From: Gemmatimonadales bacterium
GTDB lineage: Bacteria > Gemmatimonadota > Gemmatimonadetes > Gemmatimonadales > GWC2-71-9
Direction of reading: 5' to 3'
Length of the DNA: 10,567 nt
Assembly (NCBI GenBank): GCA_013813675.1
Contig: JACCRH010000078.1
Span: 1-10,567 of the forward strand
Both the position numbers and the translations under genes were made by a program. The notes below the pieces were generated by a model. The model was not told the origin of the DNA, searched no databases, and was given only the letters and a program-made list of their open reading frames with translations. Of this stretch, positions 1 to 5,434 are shown piece by piece (within the stretch, counting starts at the first letter, position 1; the number at the start of each line of letters is the position of its first letter).

Positions 1-402
1 CGCTTCGGGGTGGAGACCTCGGTGAGCTACGTGCCGAGTAATCTCCGGTTCACCTTCGACGACACCGAGACCACCACCGACGCCAATCTGCTGCTCGGCA
101 CCGTGCGGGCCACCTTCCACGCCATTCCGATGACCAGCCCCGTCTGGCTCAGCCTCAACGGCGGCGTCAGCATGATCCGACGGGGCGGCGAGGCCTACGC
201 CGAGGCCGAAGACAACAGCGACGTGGGCGGGGTGGTGGGGGCGACAGTGGGTTTCCGGCTGGGGAGCATGCTCAGCTTCTACGTGGCCGCCGAGGACTAC
301 ATCTACGGCTCGCGGGTGGAAGGCGCCGGCCTGGGAAGCGAGAGCCTGACCCAGAACGACGTGCAGATCGCGTTCGGATTCGGATTCCCGGTGGGGCGTT
401 GA
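1..402 (+). CDS. C-terminal fragment of an outer-membrane beta-barrel-like protein (5' truncated)
   Basis: The reading frame is open from the first base (it begins Arg-Phe-Gly) and stops at TGA 400-402, so 133 C-terminal residues are visible and the true start lies upstream of the window. The GTG at 10 is only an internal codon. The fragment alternates polar and hydrophobic residues in short strands (for example VSYVPSNLRFTF, VRATFHAI, VWLSLNGGVSMI, GGVVGATVGFRL, MLSFYVAAEDYIY), with Gly/Asp/Glu-rich turns between them. It ends in the alternating strand DVQIAFGFGFPVGR. This pattern fits an outer-membrane beta-barrel of the OmpA/OmpW-like or 'outer membrane beta-barrel domain' type, with its last strand near the C-terminus. 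The terminal residue is Arg rather than the usual aromatic residue, so insertion by the BAM complex is only presumed. Specific family and ligand cannot be assigned. Confidence 0.6.
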   Translation, partial: RFGVETSVSYVPSNLRFTFDDTETTTDANLLLGTVRATFHAIPMTSPVWLSLNGGVSMIRRGGEAYAEAEDNSDVGGVVGATVGFRLGSMLSFYVAAEDYIYGSRVEGAGLGSESLTQNDVQIAFGFGFPVGR

Positions 403-438
403 GGGTGGAGGTTGTTGGGGTCACCTGATGTCGGTAGC

Positions 439-505
439 TGTCATCCTGAGCGAAGCGAAGGAGCCGAAGACACGATTCAGCTCCTTCGCTTCGCTCAGGA
501 TGACA
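439..505. repeat. 26-bp-arm inverted repeat ('HPERSEGAE' palindromic element)
   Basis: The arms 439-464 and 480-505 are perfect reverse complements (26 of 26 bp) around a 15-nt loop (465-479). The core is CATCCTGAGCGAAGCGAAGG. When wrongly translated, this core gives strings such as HPERSEGAE, ILSEAKE and FASLRMT, which I recognise from many spurious ORFs in Gemmatimonadota, Chloroflexi, Acidobacteria and other environmental genomes. It is therefore probably one copy of a dispersed, REP-like non-autonomous element. As RNA it would fold into a very stable hairpin just after the beta-barrel gene and could protect the 3' end or slow transcription. No T-run follows either arm, so it is not a classical intrinsic terminator. 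No transposase or RAYT gene is in the window. Confidence 0.85.
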
Positions 506-554
506 AGGCGCGGCCAGCCCGCCAACGCGCCGCCGCCCCAAGTGGGACGCCCCC

Positions 555-584
555 TTGGTCTGGCATGCAACCCGCGATTAAACT
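555..584 (+). promoter_or_regulatory. Possible sigma-70-type promoter for the small exported protein
   Basis: TTGGTC (555-560) and TAAACT (579-584) are separated by 18 bp. The -10 box matches TATAAT at 4 of 6 positions and the -35 box matches TTGACA at 3 of 6. It lies downstream of the palindrome, would start transcription near 591 and would leave a leader of about 40 nt before GTG 632. AT-rich stretches are rare here, which makes the TTAAACT patch stand out, but this is pattern matching only. Confidence 0.35.
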
Positions 585-631
585 GTGTCGGCATCGGCTC
601 GACCCACCAGTTCGTCATCCGCGGGGGACAT

Positions 632-1012
632 GTGAAGCGGAGTTGGATCCTTACAGCTACACTGCTGGCCATGCCGACGGTCGCCGTCGCCCAGCAGTCG
701 CCGGTTCTGGGAACCTGGAAATTCGATGTCAAGCAGGGCGACAAGAAGCCGGGCCCGCGCACCGTGATCGTCCGCTCCGACAGCAGCGCGAGCTACGGCA
801 CGGAGACCGTCCGCTGGCGGATCATCGGCGACAGCCTGGCTCTCGCGCTGGGTGGTGAGTGGGTCAACTACCGCTTGAAGGTCAAGGGAAAGCGGCTGAC
901 GCTCTCGGGGGGCGACCTCACGGAGCCCGTCACCTTCCAGCGGGTCGGTCCGCCGACGCCGCGGCCCGATACGGTTGCCGTCCCGCCGGACCCCATCACC
1001 GAGCCGATCTGA
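632..1012 (+). CDS. Small exported protein of unknown function (lipocalin-like beta fold possible)
   Basis: The frame is open from 428, but the part before 632 translates the palindromic repeat. I therefore place the start at GTG 632, which follows a purine-rich GGGGGA (623-628, only 3 nt away) and opens a clean Sec signal peptide: Lys-Arg, then a hydrophobic stretch (WILTATLLAMPTVAVA), with likely cleavage after AVA-Q near residue 19. The 126-residue product has a mature part that begins SPVLGTWKFDVKQGDK and then runs through short beta-strand-like segments (RTVIVRSDSS, TVRWRIIGDSLALAL, WVNYRLKVKGKRLTLSGGD) before a Pro-rich tail. 'LGTWKF...' followed by strands and a late '...LTLSGGDL..PVTFQRV' resembles small secreted lipocalin-like proteins. 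No catalytic residues or named family are evident. It is followed 75 nt later by the rhodanese gene on the same strand. Confidence 0.7.
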   Translation: MKRSWILTATLLAMPTVAVAQQSPVLGTWKFDVKQGDKKPGPRTVIVRSDSSASYGTETVRWRIIGDSLALALGGEWVNYRLKVKGKRLTLSGGDLTEPVTFQRVGPPTPRPDTVAVPPDPITEPI

Positions 1013-1029
1013 TCGCCGTCGTACCGCCC

Positions 1030-1082
1030 CGAGGATCTCCTCGTGGCCTTGGCATGACACTGTGTGCCTTCATCCGAGGAGG
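1030..1082 (+). promoter_or_regulatory. Leader of the rhodanese gene with a strong RBS and a possible competing fold
   Basis: AGGAGG at 1077-1082 sits 5 nt before ATG 1088; it is a consensus Shine-Dalgarno and decides that start over the upstream in-frame codon at 1064. CTCCTCG at 1037-1043 is perfectly complementary to CGAGGAG at 1075-1081, which covers the Shine-Dalgarno. The same CCTCG (1039-1043) can instead pair with CGAGG (1030-1034) through a 4-nt loop. The leader could thus alternate between a hidden and an exposed ribosome site. The complementarity is seen; regulation is speculation. Confidence 0.4.
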
Positions 1083-1087
1083 TCTTC

Positions 1088-1834
1088 ATGCGCCTGAACC
1101 ATCGAGCATTCCGGCGCGCCGCCGTTCTGGGCTTTTCCCTCGCGTTTGGCCCCGGGCGCCTGCAGGCCCAGACGACTCCGATCGCGCAAGCCACCCTGGG
1201 CGAGCCCAACCCCGTCACTCCCGAAGTCAGCACCGACGAGCTCAAACGGATTCTTGCCCACTCCGCGCCGGTGCTCGACGTCCGCTCGGCCCAGGAGTAC
1301 GCCATCGCTCACATCCCGGGAAGCAGGAACTTCTATGAGAAGGAAGTCGAGCAGATCACCGCGGCCTATTCGGACCTCGGCACTCCGCTCGTGTTCTACT
1401 GCAACGGGCCCTATTGCGGGAAGTCGAAGCGGCTGTCCGAGGAGCTGGTGAAGCGCGGGTACACCGGGATTCGCCGGTATCAGCTCGGTCTTCCGGTCTG
1501 GCGCGCCTTGGGCAATACCGTCCAGACCGACCTCGCCGGCCTTCGCTATATCATGGCCGGCGACAGGACCGCGGTCTATGTGGACGCGCGCGCGAAGGGG
1601 GCCTTCGCGCGAGGCACCCTGCCGAGAGCCGTCAACATCAGGAAGGGCGAGGCGGAGGCGGCGAACGAGGACGGGAGGCTGCCGCACAAGGACAAGGGCA
1701 CCAGGGTGATCGTGTTCGGCGAGAGCGGCGCCGATGCCCGGGTCGTCGCCGAGGAGATCGCGCGGAAGGCGTATTGGAACAGCAGTTACTTCGGAGGATC
1801 GTACCGCGACCTGGCGGGACTGGCCGCACGATAA
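1088..1834 (+). CDS. Exported tandem-rhodanese (sulfurtransferase-like) protein
   Basis: Two rhodanese-like domains follow an N-terminal export signal. The start is ATG 1088, set by AGGAGG 5 nt upstream; the product is 248 residues. Residues 1-28 have Arg-rich charge (HRAFRR), a hydrophobic core (AAVLGFSLAF) and a probable cut after LQA, so the protein should act outside the cytoplasm. Domain 1 (about 45-145) has the expected VLDVRSAQEYAIAHIPGS signature and an active-site loop FYCNGPYCGKS, with Cys105 as the probable sulfur-carrying residue and a second Cys110. Domain 2 (about 160-246) keeps the outline (VYVDARAKGAF, LPRAVNIRKGEA) but its loop reads VFGESGAD (209-216), with no cysteine, so it is probably non-catalytic. 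Rhodaneses transfer sulfane sulfur from donors such as thiosulfate to cyanide or thiols; the real substrate here is unknown. The gene ends at TAA 1832-1834, convergent with the minus-strand operon. Confidence 0.85.
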   Translation: MRLNHRAFRRAAVLGFSLAFGPGRLQAQTTPIAQATLGEPNPVTPEVSTDELKRILAHSAPVLDVRSAQEYAIAHIPGSRNFYEKEVEQITAAYSDLGTPLVFYCNGPYCGKSKRLSEELVKRGYTGIRRYQLGLPVWRALGNTVQTDLAGLRYIMAGDRTAVYVDARAKGAFARGTLPRAVNIRKGEAEAANEDGRLPHKDKGTRVIVFGESGADARVVAEEIARKAYWNSSYFGGSYRDLAGLAAR

Positions 1835-1853
1835 GTCTCCTCTGAAAGGGTCG

Positions 1854-1946
1854 TGTGCCACGTGTGAAAAGTGCCTGTGCCACGTGTCCTGTGCCACGTG
1901 TCATGTGTCATGCGCCAGCGGGTCATGTGCCATATGACACATGACC
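1854..1946. repeat. Degenerate heptamer repeat array (consensus near TGTGYCA)
   Basis: The gap between the two convergent genes reads as about 13 consecutive units of 7 bp, two of them 8 bp. Examples are TGTGCCA (1854, 1876, 1890, 1926), CGTGTCC (1883), CGTGTCA (1897), TGTGTCA (1904), TGCGCCA (1911), TATGACA (1933) and CATGACC (1940). The 12-mer TGTGCCACGTGT occurs exactly three times (1854, 1876, 1890). The last two units are the reverse-complement type, so the array folds back on itself. It resembles the short tandemly repeated heptamers known from cyanobacteria in form only. No ORF of substance is in it. Confidence 0.75.
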
Positions 1947-1948
1947 CG
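1919..1948. terminator. Hairpin between convergent genes, possible bidirectional terminator
   Basis: CGGGTCATGTG (1919-1929) and CACATGACCCG (1938-1948) form an 11-bp perfect stem with an 8-nt loop. It starts 2 nt past the stop codon of the minus-strand operon (1953-1951) and 84 nt past the rhodanese stop. The position suggests a 3'-end structure for both transcripts. Neither side has a T-run, so termination by this hairpin alone is uncertain. Confidence 0.5.
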
Positions 1949-1950
1949 GC

Positions 1951-2760
1951 TCAGAGGGCGAGCCGGAACTGCACGCTCGCCTGCGGCACCACCGGGATCG
2001 GCCCCAAGGGCTCGTCCTGATCCGCCACGTGCAGCGTGCCGCCGAACCCGGCGCGCCGGAGCGCGGGTGCCACCGTGGCCCGGGCCTCGTCCGCGCTGTT
2101 GCATTGGCGGCTCAGATGCGCCAGCACCACGACGCCGAGCCCAGGATGGTGCACCTCCACGAGGAGTTGGGCGGCCGCCCGGTTGGAGAGGTGCCCGCCG
2201 GAGCCGGCGATCCGCCGCTGCACCACGGGCGGATACGCGCTGGTGCGGAGTAACACATCGTCGTGGTTGGCTTCGAGCACGATCGCCGTGAGATTGCGGA
2301 GCAGGTAGCGCACAGCGGCGGTCGGGCGTCCGAGATCGTAGGCGACGCCGACGCGGATCCCGTCCGCCATCTCCACCGCGAGCGCGATCGGCTCGGCCGC
2401 GTCGTGGCTGGTGGGGCAGGCGGTAACCACGAAAGGCCCGATCTCCACTCGGGTGCAGAGGCCGAGCGCCCGGTGCTCGATGTGGCGCAACTTGGGCGCC
2501 AGGCGAATCCAGGTTCCCGGTGCGGTAAGCACCGGCACCCCCAGCCGCCGCGCCAGCCGGCCGGCGCCCCGCGAGTGATCGCCGTGCTCGTGGGTGAGCA
2601 CGATGGCTCCCACCTGACCGAGCGGGAACCCGGCCGTCTCCGCGCGCCGCTCGATCTCCCTGGGGGAAAACCCGGCGTCGATCAAGATCGCCGTCCCGTC
2701 GTGCTCCACCGCGCAGCAGTTGCCCTGCGATCCAGACCCCAGCACGTAGAGCGCTGTCAT
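1951..2760 (-). CDS. MBL-fold hydrolase of the YycJ/WalJ type (probable DNA exonuclease)
   Basis: A 269-residue metallo-beta-lactamase-fold protein. The N-terminus VLGSGSQGNCCAVE (6-19), ILIDAGFSPREIERR (25-39) and the metal-binding THEHGDH (56-62, HxHxDH) match the YycJ/WalJ family, as do the late EANHD and GHLSNRAAAQLL. Family members are two-metal phosphodiesterases, and Bacillus YycJ has been described as a 5'-3' DNA exonuclease linked to mismatch repair. Length and motifs look complete. ATG 2760-2758 overlaps the preceding stop codon as ATGA and has a good Shine-Dalgarno, GAGGAG, 9 nt upstream (plus-strand positions 2770-2775). The frame stays open far upstream to 3684, but that part only shadows the neighbouring gene. 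It is the last gene of the minus-strand operon. Its Bacillus relative sits by the WalRK system; no such neighbour exists here, so no role in cell-wall signalling can be inferred. Confidence 0.88.
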   Translation of the reverse strand: MTALYVLGSGSQGNCCAVEHDGTAILIDAGFSPREIERRAETAGFPLGQVGAIVLTHEHGDHSRGAGRLARRLGVPVLTAPGTWIRLAPKLRHIEHRALGLCTRVEIGPFVVTACPTSHDAAEPIALAVEMADGIRVGVAYDLGRPTAAVRYLLRNLTAIVLEANHDDVLLRTSAYPPVVQRRIAGSGGHLSNRAAAQLLVEVHHPGLGVVVLAHLSRQCNSADEARATVAPALRRAGFGGTLHVADQDEPLGPIPVVPQASVQFRLAL

Positions 2761-3926
2761 CCTGCCCGACTCCTCTGGTACGTTCGCCTGAGCGACTCCT
2801 GGCGCGCGTCCGACCAGGCCACCTCGCGCCGCGCCAGCACTCGGCGCGCCACGTCGAGAAAGCCGGCCTCGGTGACCCGTTCTCCCGCGCACCCCCAGGC
2901 GAATGCCGGCACGTATTTGGGCGTGACCGGGGCGCCGAACACGTTCGCGCCGGCGCCGACCACCGCGCCGGTGGGCAGCATGGTGCCGATCGCGGTCTTG
3001 GCGTGGTCGCCGAACAACGTGCCCAGGTTGGAGCGGCCGGTCTCGATCCGGACCCCGTCCAGCTCCAGCCGGACCGGCCCGTAGGTGTTCTTGAGGTTGG
3101 AGGTGGTCGTGCCGGCGCCGAGGTTCACCCAGTGGCCTACGACGCTGTGGCCGACGAAGCCGTCGTGCGCCTTGTTGCCGTAGCCCAGGAACACGCTGGC
3201 AGCGATCTCGCCCCGGACTCGGCACTCGGGCCCGAATACCGATCCCCGGATGAAGCCGCCCAGCACCCGGGTTCCCGCGCCGACATAGGTGGGGCCCTCC
3301 AGCCGGGAGCCGCTGCGCACTTCGGCACCCTCTTCGATCACGACCGGCCCGGTCCTGACGTCGAACACCACGCCCGGCTCCACCGTCGCGCGAAGGCAGA
3401 TGACGTCGGCGGGATCGCCCAGGACGATGCTGCCCTCCGGCACCCCGGTGGACGGCGCCGCTCGAAAGTCGGCGCAGTCGGCGGGCAGCAGCCGCTCCAG
3501 CGCGGTGACGAGATCGTAGGTGCCGCGGAGCAGGACGCCGTCCACTTCGAGACCGGGGCCGTCGTCGCCCGGCCGTTCCCAGTGCTCGCCGGCCGGGATC
3601 ACCCAGCCCACGGTAGTGCCGCCGTGGCTGAGCCGGCGGACCGGCGCGGTGGACTCGATCGGGGATCCCGACGGGGCGAACCACGACGCCGCGACGATCG
3701 CCGGCCCTTCGATCGGCATGAGGGCGCGGGCGGTCGGCTCGTCGAACTCGTTGAACCCGGCGACGTGTCCGCCCAGGATCGCGGTGGCGTCACGCTGCAG
3801 GGCGCCCTCCCATCGCTCCCGAATCCGCCACAGCCCGGCACGCAACTCCGCCACCGGCCTGACCCCGGCGAAGGGAGCCCAGGATGGTCCCACCGGATCC
3901 GGCTCGAGCAGGTAGAGCGAGGTCAC
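2757..3926 (-). CDS. GlmU-family protein: atypical sugar nucleotidyltransferase region plus left-handed beta-helix acyltransferase region
   Basis: The product is 389 residues. The N-terminal part contains RPVAELRAGLWRIRERWE (23-40), typical of the divergent 'sugar nucleotidyl transferase' domain of the Bacteroidetes-type GlmU family. From about 165 to 345 hexapeptide-like repeats build a left-handed beta-helix, including LGYGNKAHDGFVGHSVVG (247-264) and LGAGTTTSNLKNTYG (269-283), which match the acetyltransferase half of GlmU relatives. Proteins of this kind are annotated as making UDP-GlcNAc from glucosamine-1-phosphate. The classical GGxGTRM-type pyrophosphorylase signature is absent, so the nucleotidyltransfer activity is uncertain. 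The start is GTG 3926-3924, overlapping the guanylyltransferase stop by 4 bp (GTGA) with no clear Shine-Dalgarno, which points to translational coupling. The 3' end overlaps the MBL gene as ATGA. Confidence 0.8.
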   Translation of the reverse strand: MTSLYLLEPDPVGPSWAPFAGVRPVAELRAGLWRIRERWEGALQRDATAILGGHVAGFNEFDEPTARALMPIEGPAIVAASWFAPSGSPIESTAPVRRLSHGGTTVGWVIPAGEHWERPGDDGPGLEVDGVLLRGTYDLVTALERLLPADCADFRAAPSTGVPEGSIVLGDPADVICLRATVEPGVVFDVRTGPVVIEEGAEVRSGSRLEGPTYVGAGTRVLGGFIRGSVFGPECRVRGEIAASVFLGYGNKAHDGFVGHSVVGHWVNLGAGTTTSNLKNTYGPVRLELDGVRIETGRSNLGTLFGDHAKTAIGTMLPTGAVVGAGANVFGAPVTPKYVPAFAWGCAGERVTEAGFLDVARRVLARREVAWSDARQESLRRTYQRSRAG

Positions 3927-4954
3927 TGCGTGATGTCGCGGACCGCGGGCGGAAGGGCGTCGAGCAGTTGCTTCATCGAGGCGGCGCGTTCGGCGGGCAT
4001 CACCAGAATGCGGCCGTTGGCCTGCACCACCACCATCTCCTGGACACCGTAGAGCACGATCGGATCCCGGTCGGACCAGACCACGCAGTCCTGGCTGTCG
4101 TGCAGCACCGCGTCGCCCACTACGACGTTGCCGCCGGGGTCCTTCGGGCGGACCCGCGCCAAGGCCTGCCAGGTGCCCACGTCGTCCCAGGCAAAGTCTC
4201 CCCGCACGACGGCGACGGCGCCGCTCCGCTCCAGCAGTCCCACATCGATCGAAATGGGCGTGACCTCGCGAAAGAAGCGTCCGACATCACCCTCGGCGAG
4301 CGCCGGCAGGGCCGGCGCGACCTCCGGCGTGTGCGACGCCACCTCGGCCAGCAATCGCGACGCGGTCCAGGCGAACAACCCGCTGTTCCAGAGCGCGCCC
4401 GCCGCCATCAGATCCAGCGCGGTCGCGGCGTCGGGCTTCTCCGAGAACCGAGCCACGCTCCGCGCGGCATCATCCAGCGGGGTCCCGGGTACGATGTAAC
4501 CGTAACCGGTCTCCGGTCGCGACGGCACCATCCCCACGGTCACCAGCCGGTCATGCCGCCGCGCGATCGCCAGTGCCGTGTCGGCGGTCCGCCGGAACGC
4601 GGCGGCGTCGCCCACCGCCCAGTCGGTGTGGAGCGAGAGCACTTCTGCCGAGGGATCCCGCTGTTGTGCTTCCCAGGTGGCCCAGATGAGGGCGGGAGCG
4701 GTGGAGGCCGGCCGGGGCTCGACCAGCACATTGTCGGCGGGAAGCTTGAGCCGCTCCTGGAGCTTTCCCGCGAGGCCGGGTCCCGCGACGACCAGGGTAC
4801 GCTCGCGCGGGATCAGTCCGGCGAGACGCTCGACCGAGTCTTCCGCGCTCGAGCTCGAGCCTGCCAGGGGAAGCAACTGTTTGGGATTCTCTGGAGTGCT
4901 GAGCGGCCAGAACCGGGTACCGGACCCACCGGCCAGGAGAACGGCCCACCTCAT
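3923..4954 (-). CDS. manC: Mannose-1-phosphate guanylyltransferase
   Basis: This enzyme joins GTP and mannose-1-phosphate to make GDP-mannose in the cytoplasm, a donor for polysaccharide and glycoprotein mannose and for GDP-fucose or GDP-rhamnose pathways. The 343-residue protein starts with the nucleotidyltransferase signature LAGGSGTRFWPLS...NPKQLL (7-28). Further family landmarks are RFSEKPDAA (169-177), WNSGLFAW (189-196), SIDVGLLER (235-243) and WDDVGTW (256-262). The position usually read PADH or PSDH is HTDW (109-112), a conservative departure. Length fits the single-domain form without a C-terminal phosphomannose isomerase. ATG 4954-4952 lies 7 nt after the Roadblock stop, and its own stop overlaps the next start (GTGA). 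A close relative using another sugar-1-phosphate cannot be excluded, so the gene symbol names the family. Confidence 0.9.
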   Translation of the reverse strand: MRWAVLLAGGSGTRFWPLSTPENPKQLLPLAGSSSSAEDSVERLAGLIPRERTLVVAGPGLAGKLQERLKLPADNVLVEPRPASTAPALIWATWEAQQRDPSAEVLSLHTDWAVGDAAAFRRTADTALAIARRHDRLVTVGMVPSRPETGYGYIVPGTPLDDAARSVARFSEKPDAATALDLMAAGALWNSGLFAWTASRLLAEVASHTPEVAPALPALAEGDVGRFFREVTPISIDVGLLERSGAVAVVRGDFAWDDVGTWQALARVRPKDPGGNVVVGDAVLHDSQDCVVWSDRDPIVLYGVQEMVVVQANGRILVMPAERAASMKQLLDALPPAVRDITQ

Positions 4955-4961
4955 GAACGGC

Positions 4962-5315
4962 TCACAGCAGCCCTGCCAGCGCCGGCCGGTGCTGCCGGAG
5001 GTCGTACAGCAGCGGACCGATGTCCGATCCGGGGCGCGCCAGCAGGGCGAGCCAATCGTCGCTGCCCGCCCGGGCGAGAATCACCGGGCCGCCGGCGTAG
5101 TCGAGCACCGCCGTCTGCAGCTCACCGCGCCGGGCGTCCTCTCCGAGCCGCGCGGCATGCTGCGCCAGTGTCGCGGCGAGCGCCGCCACCGTCTCCGGCT
5201 CGAAGGGGCCGCCCGCCGCGTGCTCGATCGGCAGGCCGTCACCGCTCAGAAGCAAGGCGGCCTGAACCCCGTCGCGCGCCGCGAGGCTCCGCAGGACCTG
5301 GCCCAAACCGGCCAT
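4962..5315 (-). CDS. Roadblock/LC7-domain protein (MglB-like)
   Basis: A 117-residue single-domain protein. It opens with an amphipathic helix, MAGLGQVLRSLAARDGV. The Roadblock pattern follows: AALLLSGDGLPIEHA (about 19-33), a helix rich in Ala with VAALAATLAQHAARL (43-57), strands LQTAVLDYAGGPVILARAG, and the closing helix GPLLYDLRQHRPALAGLL. Roadblock/LC7 proteins dimerise and often act as regulators of small Ras-like GTPases, as MglB does for MglA in cell polarity. No GTPase is in this window, so a partner is unknown. The start ATG 5315-5313 has a GGAG Shine-Dalgarno 8 nt upstream (plus-strand 5324-5327). It is the first gene of the minus-strand operon, 7 nt before manC. The family assignment rests on overall pattern, because this fold has no catalytic motif. 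Confidence 0.75.
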   Translation of the reverse strand: MAGLGQVLRSLAARDGVQAALLLSGDGLPIEHAAGGPFEPETVAALAATLAQHAARLGEDARRGELQTAVLDYAGGPVILARAGSDDWLALLARPGSDIGPLLYDLRQHRPALAGLL

Positions 5316-5353
5316 TCGTGGTGCTCCGTCATCGAGGGAAAAAAGGTGAGCGC

Positions 5354-5382
5354 AACGTAGAGGTCGCCTCCGGCGAAGTCAA
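5354..5382 (-). promoter_or_regulatory. Promoter of the Roadblock-manC-GlmU-like-MBL operon
   Basis: Read on the minus strand, TTGACT (5382-5377) and TACGTT (5359-5354) are separated by exactly 17 bp. The -35 matches TTGACA at 5 of 6 and the -10 keeps the key T, A and final T. Transcription would begin near 5347 and give a leader of about 30 nt containing the GGAG ribosome site of the first gene. Confidence 0.6.
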
Positions 5383-5396
5383 GAAATCATGCGTGG

Positions 5397-5425
5397 TTGA
5401 CCCGATTCGAATCCGCTCTTAGAGT
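5397..5425 (+). promoter_or_regulatory. Promoter of the lipoprotein-serS operon, giving a nearly leaderless mRNA
   Basis: TTGACC (5397-5402; 5 of 6 to consensus) and TAGAGT (5420-5425; 4 of 6) are separated by exactly 17 bp. ATG 5435 begins only 9 nt after the -10 box, so transcription would start at or within a few bases of the start codon. There is no Shine-Dalgarno before that ATG (the preceding bases are TTCCCTCTCT), which is consistent with a leaderless transcript. Its -35 lies 14 bp from the -35 of the opposite promoter. Confidence 0.6.
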
Positions 5426-5434
5426 TCCCTCTCT

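Larger units (their letters stand above)
403..631. other. Intergenic region carrying a long palindrome and a possible promoter
   Basis: This 229-bp gap separates the beta-barrel gene from the next exported protein. Its main content is the inverted repeat at 439-505 and a possible promoter at 555-584. The open frame that runs through it upstream of 632 translates the repeat into peptides of the ILSEAKE / FASLRMT type. These are familiar false translations of this dispersed repeat, so I see no gene here. Confidence 0.7.

Noticed and set aside
439..505. Classical intrinsic terminator at the palindrome
   Set aside because: The stem is long and strong, but no T-run follows on either strand and the sequence matches a dispersed repeat, so I call it a repeat.
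428..631. Upstream extension of the small exported protein
   Set aside because: It translates the palindromic repeat (ILSEAKE, FASLRMT) and would bury the signal peptide. GTG 632 gives a normal signal sequence.
1854..1946. CRISPR array in the convergent gap
   Set aside because: The units are 7 bp with no spacers of regular length, and no cas genes are present.
1951..3684. A 577-codon minus-strand frame that would add over 300 residues to the MBL-fold protein
   Set aside because: The extra part is Arg/Gly/Ala-rich shadow translation opposite in frame to the GlmU-family gene. The MBL family starts at the VLGSGS segment, and ATG 2760 has a good ribosome site and an ATGA junction.
3003..5422. 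Long plus-strand open frames opposite the minus-strand operon
   Set aside because: They are rich in Arg, Gly, Pro and His with no domain pattern, as expected of antisense frames in GC-rich genes. The minus-strand proteins carry full family motifs.
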